DNA from: Kitagawia praeruptora
Taxonomy: Eukaryota > Streptophyta > Magnoliopsida > Apiales > Apiaceae
NCBI GenBank assembly: GCA_037693485.1
Contig: CM075348.1
Span: 28,266,501 to 28,330,500, forward strand
Direction: 5' to 3'
Length of the DNA: 64,000 bases
The translations under genes and the position numbers were made by a program. Within the stretch, counting starts at the first letter, position 1. Each line of letters begins with the position of its first letter. The notes below the pieces were generated by a model. That model made no database searches, had not been told where the DNA came from, and saw nothing but the letters and a program-made list of their open reading frames with translations. Shown here in pieces: positions 1 to 11,210 of this stretch.

Positions 1-1256
1 AGGAGAAAATGTCTGCGGAATTTAAAAGTTGCATTTTTTATTACCCGATTATTGTTGGTAAATAATTGGGGTATGGTTTTGACTCTTTAAGTGTTGATCT
101 TAGCACTTTGTGTGCTCCTCTCGAGTCTGTGTAAGGGAACCCTCAGGTTAGCTTGGGGGTTATATGGCTTGATAATACAACACTTTTGCTTGAATAAATG
201 ATGATTACATTTGTTTATTCATCAGAGCCAACAGCGGATTGTATAATTGAAATTTAAATGATGTTAGATGTAGGGATTTGTTATATGAACTCCCATTCTA
301 TTTGAAACAAATTCACATATTAGTTTTCTGGATTTAAAATAACATCATATTTATCATGCACCTATCATTTGTCATTCTAAAACCTGTTTTAGATCTGATA
401 TCAGTAATTAACTACATTGTGATTGTCTACTCTGTCAAATGAACATTCATAATCTATGTGACCTGGACTTGGATAGATGTCCTACAGGGATATGAATCCA
501 AGTATCAGTCAAGGCAATATTTAAGAATTTGGTCATGTTTTTGGCCCAGAATAAATGAGGGATGCGGATCCAAGTATCAGTCATGGCAATATTTAAGAAT
601 TTTGTCATGTTTTTGGCCCAGAATAAATGAAGTTTAACTGATTTTAGATTTTGGGGTTTGTTATATGAACTCCTACTGTTTTTGAAACAAATTCACATGG
701 AAGTTTTCTGGATTTAAAGTAATATCAAATATATCATGCAGCTATCATGTCATACTAAAAAACTGTTTTACATTTGGTATCAGTAATTAACTACGTTGTG
801 ACTGTCTACTCTGTCTAAATGAACATTCATCATCTATGTGACCTCGACTTGGATAGATGTCCAACGTGGTTATGAATCCAAGTATCAGTCTAGGCAATGA
901 GATGGTCATGTTTGTGGCCTAGAATGAAATGTCAAGTGTCATTACCCATGTCCGAGTGAATGTCAAATAAAGAGTCTGGATAACATAGGTCCATGCGGTA
1001 GGAGGTTCATATTTAAAGTATATCATGATGAATGTTACTCTTCCAAATTATTTTATTTTGACTGAATAAGTTGAACCCTTTGAATTGATCAGTTAATGCT
1101 ATATGAACTGCTAGTAGTGTAGCCTGCCTAAACATGAGATATTGTGAATTTTGTTAAGAAAAGAGATACTGGTTCAAGTTTTCTTCCAGTTATATAATCT
1201 TAATTATTAATAGTAAGATCTTTTCTTGCTCTGTAACCCGAATCTTACTGTGTCAG
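1..1256 (+). other. Intron of the cytochrome b5 gene with nested tandem duplications
   Basis: No coding exon is visible here. The stretch ends in a splice acceptor (AG at 1255-1256) and precedes the cytochrome b5 exon at 1257, so it is read as intron; the first exon, with the start codon, should lie upstream of the window. It contains a diverged tandem duplication with an offset of about 380 bp (about 250-557 and 630-930), and inside it a second pair of about 72-bp units (about 487-557 and 560-630). Confidence 0.6.
250..930. repeat. Nested tandem duplication in intron
   Basis: Segments around 250-557 and 630-930 align along their length; both contain TTATATGAACTCC and GTTTTCTGGATTTAAA. Between and inside them a shorter unit with AATCCAAGTATCAGTC and GGCAATATTTAAGAATTT is repeated at about 487 and 560. 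The copies have diverged by several substitutions, so the duplication is not recent. Confidence 0.75.
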
Positions 1257-1663
1257 GTATATGATGTAACACCGTTTATGGATGATCATCCTGGAGGTGA
1301 TGAAGTACTGCTATCATCAACTGGTATAGTGCTATTTTGCATCTTATGCATCTACAGAATTACTTGTAGGTTCTGTTGGATGGGCTCTCAAATATATTTC
1401 AAACTTTTGCAGGGAAAGATGCAACTGATGACTTTGAAGATGTTGGCCACAGTGATAATGCTAGGGAGATGATGGAGAAGTATTACATTGGTGAGATAGA
1501 TGCTTCAACTGTACCCCAGAAGCGTACTTTCAGTTCACCACAGCAAAGCAACTACAACCCGGACAAGTCTTCGGAGTTTGTCATTAAGATTTTGCAGTTT
1601 CTTGTTCCCATCCTCATTTTGGGCTTGGCTTTCGTAGTCCGCAAATACACCAAAGAGAAGTAG
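1257..1663 (+). CDS. Cytochrome b5, microsomal type (3' part, two exons)
   Basis: Cytochrome b5 is a small heme protein that passes electrons to ER desaturases, hydroxylases and P450s. Two exons are visible: 1257-1323 (acceptor AG at 1255-1256, donor GT at 1324) and 1413-1663, stop TAG at 1661-1663. The first encodes the heme-ligand motif MDDHPGGDEVLL. The second carries the second ligand histidine in EDVGHSDNA, then MMEKYYIGEID and a C-terminal tail. The tail is one hydrophobic helix (FVIKILQFLVPILILGL) followed by a short basic end, RKYTKEK, typical of tail-anchored ER cytochrome b5. Splicing joins the exons in frame across a glycine codon. The N-terminal exon, with the first residues of the b5 fold, is missing because the gene starts upstream. 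Family identity is secure from both heme histidines and the tail; the exact paralogue is not determinable. Confidence 0.93.
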
Positions 1664-2474
1664 GTTGCAGGGGTTGAAGGATTAGATGGTTGGTCATGTT
1701 ATGCCCTTGCAGAGTCAGAACAATACCTTTGTTTTAGTTATGTGTTTGTGCCTGCTTAATTTGAATATCTAGTGTACTAGTCCATTATTGGTTCTGGAGT
1801 ATTGGATGTCTTCAGGAAACAGGTGTATCACCAACTATTGAACTTTTTTATATTGTTTGGTTACAATCACAGATTTTTAAACTTTCATTTCTTTTTATAA
1901 GACCCATGGTCTTTAGAAATATTTTGAAGGGTGTTTGAATAATTAGAATCCACCATTTTTGTCGTTGGTCCAAGGGTTACATATGCAATTATGCATCTTT
2001 ATATTGTGGCTAGTGTTTATTATGAAATAGGTCCCCGAGTCCACCTGTCACTCCTTGTATTCAAGTAAATTGTTTAGCATCAATTAGGTGTGTAAAAGTA
2101 TCAATTGTTAAGTCATGTTGTAAAATACCAACTACAAGAATTTTATTTGGCAATAACCGATCAAAAATGACAAAATGTTCAACTTCGGGGTAGTGCATCC
2201 AAATGACAAAATGTTCGACTTGAGAGTCAAGACTAGATTTTTAATTTATTGTTAAATGACAAAATAACTATAAATTATTCCTTTAAAATTACTTGCATTT
2301 TACTTTATTATATAGGATTTCTATTTGTGACGAGTAAGTGTTTTGTCTTTCTCGCGCACACTGTTTATGAAATCTGGAAAGTAAAACATCTTAACGGTGA
2401 CAAAAGCAGCAAACACAAAGATCATGATAATAATACCGAAATTTGGGTGAAGATACAAATATCATGATAATTGT
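1664..2474. other. 3' flank of cytochrome b5; no gene seen
   Basis: Presumed 3' UTR followed by AT-rich intergenic sequence. Short reading frames here have no recognisable domain. Confidence 0.5.
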
Positions 2475-2828
2475 TGTTAGAAGCCCGTTTCCTTAATGGG
2501 CCGAACCAATAATCCAGCGCCTCAAGCCCGAATGAAAGCCCATATTCATCCGGCCATGATATCCACAACGGTCATACCGTTCATCCTCCTGCGAACGTGG
2601 GACACGTCGGCACACGACGCCCACTCTTCGGGTAACCGCCTGGAGAGTGTTAAAGTCAGGTTCATTCAATCACTTACACAATTTTTCACAATACAAACAC
2701 TCTACGTTCAATATTACTCATCAAGAATCAGTTAACTTATAGAGGTGAATCGGGGGGCCACGCCCTCGCATTCTTCTTCAATTGCAGGTCCAACCGAACG
2801 GATACACCGACGGAAACTGGTTGTAACA
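2475..2828. mobile_element. Solo LTR (354 bp) with 5-bp TSD
   Basis: A 354-bp block starts TGTTAGAAGCCCG and ends GGTTGTAACA, the 5'-TG...CA-3' termini of LTRs. It is flanked by perfect 5-bp direct repeats ATTGT (2470-2474 and 2829-2833). It is more GC-rich than its surroundings and has no coding potential. No internal retrotransposon sequence or second LTR adjoins it, so it is best read as a solo LTR left by LTR-LTR recombination. Orientation and superfamily cannot be decided. Confidence 0.7.
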
Positions 2829-3797
2829 ATTGTATTTTGTGTGCTTGCTTTTAAAAAACGTTATTTTGGTTAAATTTTTTTTTAAAGTTATTATATTTGG
2901 CCATATATACATGCATGGAATCACATTCCTGGAGAAGTCTGTGAATGATAATGGTTATCGAATGTTCTTCTTTGGTTGGAGGAAGAAAAGGAAAATCGAT
3001 TAAATGGGCTCAGAGAAAAATTCTGCTCAAGAGTCAAGACTCATTTTTCTCTCGGTAAAAACCTGCAACTTCTAGTTTAGTGACATTCATATCAACAAGA
3101 TGAATTCACCTCGAGTTGCATATATCCCGCTTCTTGCAGCAGACTTTTATTCATACTTCTTTGAGTGATACTTTGATCTAGAGTTTTAATTTTTAAACAT
3201 GAATTAGCAAAAATAAAAACAAAAATGGAATCTGGAGTAAAGTTGCCCAAAAAAAAAAGGAGATGGAATTCCTTTCTTAGAGATATATACATTCATTTTT
3301 AAGGGCAATAAAATATTCTTGGAGTCAACAGAAATACATGATTGCAAACATGTAAGAAAATGTTTAGTATAAGTGAATCTTGAGAAAGAGGTTACAACTT
3401 ACAATGTAAAAACTGGCCTGAACTCTAATACTGAACTTCCAACAGACTTCATCTGCAACTGAGAGCAACAACAAATATAGCAGAAATGATTAGAAATGTA
3501 TTATCATTTATCATAATTCCAATCCTTTTAGTTCAGAAGATAGAATGACAGTATATATTGACACTCCCTCCCCTCCCCTCACAGAAGAAAAAGAAAAAAG
3601 AGCAGTGGAATCTTTTCCCATAAATACTATATATAGCCTTTAAAGTGAGGAAGCGTCAAAATAACCATCAGATACTAGTAATACACCCATATGCTCGCTT
3701 CAAGCATCGGTTTGATAGGACTCAGAAGGGTAGACCTCCAAATTCAAGGCCAGATGACGGTATTAAAGATAAATTAGCAAATCAAAAACCCCCAGAC
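2829..3797. other. Intergenic region and 3' UTR of the TBC gene
   Basis: No gene recognised. The part next to 3798 is presumably the 3' UTR of the minus-strand RabGAP gene. Confidence 0.45.
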
Positions 3798-6700
3798 TTA
3801 AGCTATATCAGGAAGGGGGTTCTCAATCTTATTGTGGAGGGTGACCACCAAATTGTGTGCATCGTCCAGGAGCTTCCATACATCAAGATGTCCTGCCATG
3901 CCATTACACTCTTTAATTATCTCATCCATGCTACTGTACTTTTCTATAATAAGTTTCCGCTTTTGTAATACAGATGCTGCAACAGCATAAAGCAACAGAT
4001 CTTCTGTTGGCGGTGCTTGCTGTCTTATCCTACTCCATGCAGACTTCCCGATCCCTGCTCGAATTGCTGCCTGATCTGCCCACATTACCTCCCAGAGGCA
4101 AATTGTTTGTTCAAATGTTAATTCCCTCCTGAAGAGAACCACCACCATCCTATACACAAAAAAGCAATCCTCTGCCTGAAGCTTCTCCAAATGCTTAAAA
4201 AGATGGGAATCCTTAAATTTAATAATTTTAGACACTCTACTCAATTGGCCTCTAATCCCGACCTCATCAAGCCTAAAATTATGCCTTGCCTTCTTCATGA
4301 ACCCAACGAAACACCAGAAAGCTTCGTGATCTTCCGTTATCACTGCAATTATTGGTGAAAGCAGATCACTCATCCCCTGACAGTAGCCAATTTCAGGGTC
4401 GTATAGGGCATAAGCTTCAAGAATAGCAACAAGTCGAGCAGCATGAAAGATTTTGTATGGCTCAAGGTGATCATAATCCTTAAGCCCAACAACCTCGGCG
4501 GAACGTCTTGCCCTTTCCTCAGATACTGCAGCCTGAGTTGGAGAATATGGTACCCATTCTTCGTTAGCACGAATTGCATCTAGGCGTATAATACGCTGCC
4601 AAGTAGCAAAATCTTCTGATGTGCTAATGTTTGATTGATTTTCCATATTTGAAGAAGAACCCTCGCTAGAAAGCATCCCAGGATCATTCTCCTCGTTGCA
4701 AGCTGTGGAGGAAAAAGTGAGGCTCAACTCTACAGAAGAGTCTGAGTCTGATGACTCTGTGTCAGAAGTATTAGGATCTGTAATTCGTTTTGAGCCATCA
4801 TATCTATCAAGCGCAGCATTAATGAAGTCGTTTGAGTAGTCAATAGATGGGCTCATATCTTCACTAGATAAAGATTCCCTAGCACTGACAACATCTTCGG
4901 AATCAGCAGAGTCCATGCCTGGGGTGACATTCCCACCATCTTCGCTGTTGCTGGTTCTACCAGTTTCCTTCAAGTTCAAACTGTCATTGTTGGACTTTAG
5001 AAGTCGGCGGCACTGTCTTCTGAGTTTCTCGTACTCCTTCCTACAACCATATATCAGACATAATAAATTGATACATATTGCTAACACATTAAGCTTGAAA
5101 CGTCTCCTCTATTAAGTTGCAGAAAATTACAAAATCAGCTTAACATACCTCCTCTTTGTTCTTAAATTATCTCTTTCCTCTTTGGAACTATTCAAGTCAT
5201 AACTACAAGAAAATCAATTAGACTGGTGAGGCAATAGAGTTAAAAAGCGATATTAACCGACACTACTGCATGCAAGCAGAGAATGACAACTATGATAATA
5301 AGTCCTAACATCAACTTCTTATCAGGTGCCTCCTAATCTTTGTAGGTTTAAAAAAGCTTAGATATATTCCCTTCAACAATCTTTACGGATCCAAGCAATA
5401 GAGACAGACAGAAAGCAATAGCATCAAACGGGTTCCAATTCCAATATTAGAGAAGTTTAAAAAACATCACCTTCTAACTATACAATAACAATGATATGAG
5501 GAGAAGAAGAAAAGGAGTTGCCTCGGAATGATGTCCAGATATTGTACAGTAAAAGCATGTAGTTGGACTTACAGAGTATATATAACGTTATATTACTGGT
5601 TCAGGATATATACTAGTATTCAGTATATAATCCTGCCTAGTAACTGACCAAAGAGAGTGACGAATATTTGAAGACTTTCATGGGACTAACTATGTTTGGT
5701 AAATCGTACATTATGCCTAGAACCCAGTAAGTATTCTTGACAACGGATAACATATAGAAGGTCAAACCTGAGCCCCAAACTCAAAGGAAAACATTCACAA
5801 ACATCTTTTATGATAAGGATGCGAAGGTGAATTAGAGGTCTTGGGTAGGAGAATGTTCTCTATTCGATAGATAAGAGCAGCCATTGTGGGTAGAACTAAA
5901 AGCATGCTTGTATATTATAATTCAAGGTCAATGTTTGCAAAGTGTGCTCAAGTTAAAGATGCTTACACTCCTAGAAGAAATGGCCAAACTTCTGCTCTTA
6001 AATTAGGATGAACACCCTGAAATGAAATTCATTTACAAAATTTTAAAATAAAGCTAAAATATACACGGAAACTTTTAGTATTATGATTCATGACATTTAT
6101 ATGGAGAGGAAATTACCCCACTGCGTATTTTCTTTAAAAATCGGACTCCGCCATCACGAAGTTTCCCATCTGGCGTAAACAACCTTCTCCATTGCTGAGG
6201 TGAAAGTGCATGTTTTCTCTTTCTACGAGACCATGGAGATTTAAGACGACTCCTGGAATTCAATATTAGTTAAAGACTTAAAGTTAAACAAGAAATAAGG
6301 GAAAAAAAATTAACTACATGACTAAAGAACCTTCATGCTAGTCTATGCAGTCCTTAGCCTGCTATTGTCACATAAAACCAAAAAACATGAAGAATCCCAC
6401 TACGTTTTGAAGTCGGTCAGTGTTAATTTAAAGGGAATGTGATACAATGGGGCAACTTATAGTTCTCAGAGCAGAAAAACAATCTTCCCTTTGAACAGAA
6501 TATGTGTTTCGTCAACTGATCACTCAAATTATATAGCAAAAACTTTGATCCTAGTCAATACACTAAACCAAAAACAACCTTCCACCAAAAACAATTCTAC
6601 CACTTCATAAAATATCTTCGAAATTCAATATCTAATAAACACATCAAACCGAAACAGACAGCACAATGCTCAAAGGGACCTAAAGTGTCGGACCAATTTT

Positions 6701-7128
6701 AAATTTTTTGTTTTCGTCTCAAGACTCATTTTAAAGTCAAATGAATCTTTACTAAAAACACTCGGAAAGCCTAGTCTTAAAACATAAAATAAATTATCTT
6801 AATCGAGCTTCTAATAGAAATTGAGCTGGAATGACAAAACAAACCACAAAATCAACTGATTTAGATCGAGATCTGTATCGAAAAAACAGTTAAAAACAGC
6901 AAACTATGAGCTAAACTAGACCAACTAACAATAAGCAATTAAACAAATATAAAAAAAACATATAACAACTCACCGATCAGAAGAAGAACACGAAGAAGCC
7001 GGAGAAGAAGAAGTAACTACAAACAACACTGATCTCAAATGTATCCACGACGACGGAGACGGAGACGAAGACGACGACGACTTCGAAGACGACGATGACG
7101 AAGTTTGACTTCGTCTTAGAGCTTTCAT
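3798..7128 (-). CDS. TBC-domain Rab GTPase-activating protein (GYP7/TBC1D15-like), five exons, 545 aa
   Basis: RabGAPs of this family accelerate GTP hydrolysis by Rab GTPases and so switch off membrane-trafficking steps. Minus-strand exons, all joining in frame with GT-AG sites: 7128-6974, 6252-6117, 6016-5967, 5202-5149, 5040-3798 (stop at 3800-3798). The product is 545 aa: a Ser-rich start (residues about 8-50, from TCG/TCT repeats), a basic stretch with SPQQWRRLF, the opening TBC motif RAEVW (104-108), KEYEKLRRQC, a long acidic Ser/Asp/Glu linker (about 145-272), then the catalytic core. IxxDxxR is present with the arginine finger at R289, and YCQGMSD with the glutamine finger at Q353; the C-terminal half continues through EDCFFVYRM and LWEVMWAD to the end. 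Both catalytic fingers are intact, so the enzyme should be active. The start is the first ATG in frame, with stop-containing sequence upstream. The 50- and 54-nt exons were found only by matching reading phase and the family's expected order. The acidic linker splitting the TBC domain is normal for this plant subgroup. Confidence 0.92.
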
Positions 7129-7671
7129 TTATCAACACCTTCTATAAACATATAATTTAAACATATAAATCAAATTCTAGGGTTTTAATCATAAATTCAC
7201 TTCTTTTACTGTACTAATTATTACAACTCAATTCAAGTAAAGTAAGGCGGAGGCTAGTGGATGAACGGCGGTGTTGAAATGAGCCTCCGCCTGAATTCCG
7301 GTAAGTCCGCCGGTGAAGAGATTGGTGGCGGTGAAGAAGGATTGAACATGAAATATAAAGGGACGGAAATAACCAACCTTGTTTGTGTTGTGTGTATAGG
7401 TGTATGTATAGGTTATGGGAGCAGCACGCTATGGTGGAAATTGAAGCAACTTAAGTACTGAAACTCGTTCTTCTCAACTGCTTTCCCCTCTTTTCACTGC
7501 TTCCCCCCTCTGCACTTTCCCTTTTTATTTCCCCCACTTTCTTATTTCTATTGTTTTAATCTTTAACATATTAAAGTATTTTGTAACATAAAAATGTCCA
7601 ATTATGAATTGAAGTTTAGACCATTATATAAGGGATATTTGTTAATGTTTGGCATCTTTATGAGTTTAATG
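7129..7671. other. 5' leader and promoter region of the TBC gene
   Basis: Sequence just upstream of the minus-strand start at 7128: a GC-richer leader-like stretch to about 7330, then a CT/GA-rich and increasingly AT-rich region. A short plus-strand frame at 7261-7461 lies antisense to the leader and has no recognisable domain. Confidence 0.4.
7348..7363 (-). promoter_or_regulatory. Possible TATA element of the TBC gene
   Basis: On the minus strand TTTATATTTC lies about 225 nt upstream of the start codon and is followed by a pyrimidine-rich stretch (CTTCTTCACCGCCACC) typical of plant 5' leaders. Placement is by inspection only. Confidence 0.3.
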
Positions 7672-7907
7672 CATAGTTGTAAAAATGGGTAATCGGTAAA
7701 AATCGGTTGAGGTATCGATTTAAGATTAATCGGGGATTAATCGGAGTATTAATTGGATATTATAATAATATTTAATATATTAGTCTAATTTACAATTAAA
7801 TATATTATTTTAATTAAATTCACAGAATTAATCGAATTTCAAAAACCGAATCGATTGGTTACCTTACAGATGATTAATCGGTTAAATCGGGAATTTTTAG
7901 AACAACG
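7672..7907. mobile_element. Short non-autonomous hAT-type element (236 bp)
   Basis: The block is flanked by perfect 8-bp direct repeats GTTTAATG (7664-7671 and 7908-7915). It starts CATAGTTGTAAAAATG and ends, read from the other strand, CGTTGTTCTAAAAATT, giving imperfect terminal inverted repeats beginning with CA. The interior repeats the word AATCGG. An 8-bp TSD and CA-start termini are hAT hallmarks. No coding sequence. Confidence 0.65.
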
Positions 7908-8065
7908 GTTTAATGTCAATATTGTGAAAATCTAGTTTTGATTTCTTTGGATTGTGTTATTTTGAATATTTTTCATTTCTTTTTTTTAGAGATTTTTTTT
8001 GTTGAAACATTTATTGAGAATAAGGATTCTAATATTATTTTCAAGATATGTTTTCTTAGCTTATA

Positions 8066-8292
8066 CTCCTTCTGTTCCACCGAGTCTCGGCACGTATTTT
8101 AATATTCATATACAATATAGTTTCATAATTAATTTTTAATTTTTTTTTTCTTCTGAATAAAAATTTAATATTTAAATTTTCATTCAAAAAATAAATTTTA
8201 AAAATAAATTATGGAACTATACTTATATACAGATTAAAATTCGTACCAAATAATGCTGAAAATATATAAAGAAATAAATGGGACGGAGGGAA
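8066..8292. mobile_element. Stowaway-type (Tc1/mariner) MITE
   Basis: Left end CTCCTTCTGTTCCAC and right end ATGGGACGGAGGGAA are the inverted Stowaway terminal repeats (family consensus CTCCCTCCGTCCCA). TA dinucleotides flank the element (8064-8065 and 8293-8294), as expected of Tc1/mariner insertion. The interior is AT-rich and non-coding. Confidence 0.8.
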
Positions 8293-8742
8293 TAATGATT
8301 TCAGTATATTAGATTAGGCAAGTAATTATTTACATTTTTAATTTATAAATAAGTAAAATAAATGGTAAATAAATATTTAATAATATATGATAAGATTATT
8401 ATTTTACACGCATTTGTTGTGATCTCAAGAAAAATACACTAAAATTAATCTTAGAATTCTTAATCTCATATTTATTATACCTATTAGGTACTACGGAGTA
8501 TATATTTACCAAATTGAGATTTAATATGGAACTTCAATATCTACTTTAATATTTTAGGTTCAAATATTTCAGCTTATAATTATATATTTATACTAATCTA
8601 TAATAAGCAAACTAGGAGAAAATGATCAAAATAACACAAAAACACACCCCAATTGCCCAAAATAACAATGTGCGCGAACAGATTCCAAAATAACCACGGA
8701 GCCACGCACTGGCGGTTTGCGTAGATAGGATACGCATACTGA
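8293..8742. other. AT-rich intergenic; no gene seen
   Basis: AT-rich sequence with no recognisable gene. From about 8620 it becomes less AT-rich, with repeated CAAAATAAC words that look like transposon remnant. Confidence 0.35.
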
Positions 8743-9318
8743 TAGTTCTAGCAACTGCAAAGAATAAATAGTAAATAAATAGTAAATAGATTTTAAAAAA
8801 TTTAAATATATTATATAAAATATTAGAACCCATGACTTTTCATTTGGTTATGGTGGCATTGAAGAAAAATGTATAGAACTTAACAAAAAATTATTTTAAT
8901 TCGTGATCACATATTTATAGGTATCTGTTTAATATTTATTCTAACTTTAGTGATTCAAATGAGACCCCGATGAAATCAATGAGTAAAGTGATATACGACC
9001 ACCACTTCAGTGACCAATTTGATATTCAACCCCATATTATTTAAGCAAGTAGTTAGTAAGTAAATCTTAGATCTCGAAAACGACACCCCGTCGTGGACTC
9101 ATTCTTGAGCTTAAAAATTTTGTCTACTTCTTGTTTCACTCTTATTTTCTTTGTTGTTTTAATATTTGAATAAATGAAATAAAATTATATATTAATACTA
9201 TATAATATTTAGTTATTAATAGTACCAAATTTCCGAATAAAATAGTTAAAACAATATTCCAAGGCAGTGAGGCACACAAGAACGGTTCAAAATGTATTCT
9301 TTGCAGTTGCTAGAACTA
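8743..9318. repeat. Exact 24-bp inverted repeat 528 bp apart
   Basis: The 24 nt at 8743-8766 (containing TTCTAGCAACTGCAAAG) are the exact reverse complement of 9295-9318 (containing CTTTGCAGTTGCTAGAA). The interior is AT-rich and non-coding. It could be a transposon end pair or two inverted fragments of one element; no TSD was found. Confidence 0.7.
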
Positions 9319-11210
9319 TTATGACTGCTTCAATTTCTTGAGATATACTCGTATAAGGTTTGGTAGTAAATTCATGATTAAATTACTCTAATCATAATTA
9401 ATATGCATGAAGTCGTTAAAATCACTTACCTACCAAGTTTAAACTATGTGATTTTATTCAAACAAATATTATCACTATTTTACGGTAAAATCTATTTCTG
9501 TCTTTCACATCAACTTCCAAACGTAGTTGAGCAAGACATATATGATCAATTTTCTTTCATATACAATGGCGACTTAATATAATATCACAGTCAAGATTTT
9601 TGAATTAGGAAAATAATTTACACCGAATTATCATAAGTCCGTGGTAGCAGCACATGGTGCTTTCGCTAATCACGATTAGATAACTACTTATATGTTTGGA
9701 TTAGTGGATACCGAATGACAAGTTGACAATGTATGATACTACAAGAATCATGTGCTAATGTGCCATTATTCACAGATTGCTTAATTAATCCATCTTTTGG
9801 GATGATAACCAACTTTTATTTTTTGAGAAAAATGTACAAGAAAGACTCATGGTATTGCATTTTAATTATTGATATATCTAAGGTTACTTGTAGAATCAAG
9901 AAGATACAAACTTTAACTAGCTAGTCCTTCATTTTCTTCTCCGTTTCCTTTTTGCATGCTCCAGGGTCAAAAGAATACTGAAGCCTTTTCTTTATTTAAA
10001 GCTCAAGTATGTTATGCAGCTACAAATAATAAGCAGGCGTGGCTTCGTTATAATTATTTGTCAAGTGAAGAAGGCATGCATAATCCTTTGAGTTTCAGGG
10101 TAGCTTTGTACTTGTGTCTTCAATTCTTTTCGGATAAATTTTTCACTCATTCCCTTTTTATTTTCCGTATTGAGATAGGCGCAATAGCACCCAACGATCC
10201 CAAATTATAACAATCTCGAAATGGAGTATTCCAGAAAAGGCCGATCACATGCTTTTTTCTCGATGGGTATTTTGAGCAATTGGAAAAAAAAAAAGAGAAA
10301 CATTAATGTAACAAGAAACTCATGATTCAACTGTAACTTGCAAGATTAACCAAGGTATCAATGAATAACAAAGCAGATGGCAATACAATTATGGTTTACA
10401 AGATATAAAAGTTAAAGGGGAAAATGAAGGTGATGAGTAAAGTATAAAGGAGAATGGAAGGGTCAGGGGACACCAGAAATATTGCTGATGATGATAAGGC
10501 CGAATCAAATAAGGATTTAAGTCGTAAGTATGTAAAGATAAACAAAGACCCTACCTCTTTTGATATATGCTCCATTACAAAAAGACACATAACCCTACTT
10601 ACTCCACATTTCTTGACTCAGCTTTATATGTCCAAACCACTTGATTGCGGTATATCTTTTCTATACATTTTGTGGCTTATGCACCCGATTTCTGGACCCA
10701 TCTAATGTTTACTCATCATTTGAAACTTCGTAATCTCCTATGGAATATTATTTGCGTGACACCAATTTTCAAAACCCATGAAATTACTCACAACAAATAA
10801 AATTCTTCGAATTAATTGAAGTGGGTGAAAGTTGACCCGAACACCGAATTATCAAAAAAAACAAATAACGGATGACCGATTCCTTAAAACTACCTTATGA
10901 AAAACTCGCAAAATTGTTACAAAATGATATTATGTACCAGGTGTTATTCAATATATTTCGATCTCGAAAATAAAGATCGTAAAGTGATGACTCTATCATC
11001 TCAGTTGAAGCTCATGACAAATCTTTGGTTTATACAAGATGTTCATTTCAAAAGTCCAATAGCAAGATTAGAATTAAAGCATCAAGAATGTGCATATACG
11101 TATGTAAAGACCAAGTTGGAATTTTGTACATGGAAAATATGCACGTAAACGCTATGCAAACGAATAGTTGATAATAAACTACGATCTTTAGATAATTAAG
11201 AGTAAAATGT
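9319..11210. other. Gene-free AT-rich stretch
   Basis: Several short frames on both strands show no family resemblance, no splice-linked partners and low-complexity composition. No transposon ends with a convincing TSD were recognised. Confidence 0.4.

Noticed and set aside
2496..2735. 79-codon plus-strand frame
   Set aside because: Lies entirely within the solo LTR 2475-2828.
7261..7461. 66-codon plus-strand frame near the TBC promoter
   Set aside because: Antisense to the leader of the RabGAP gene; no recognisable domain.
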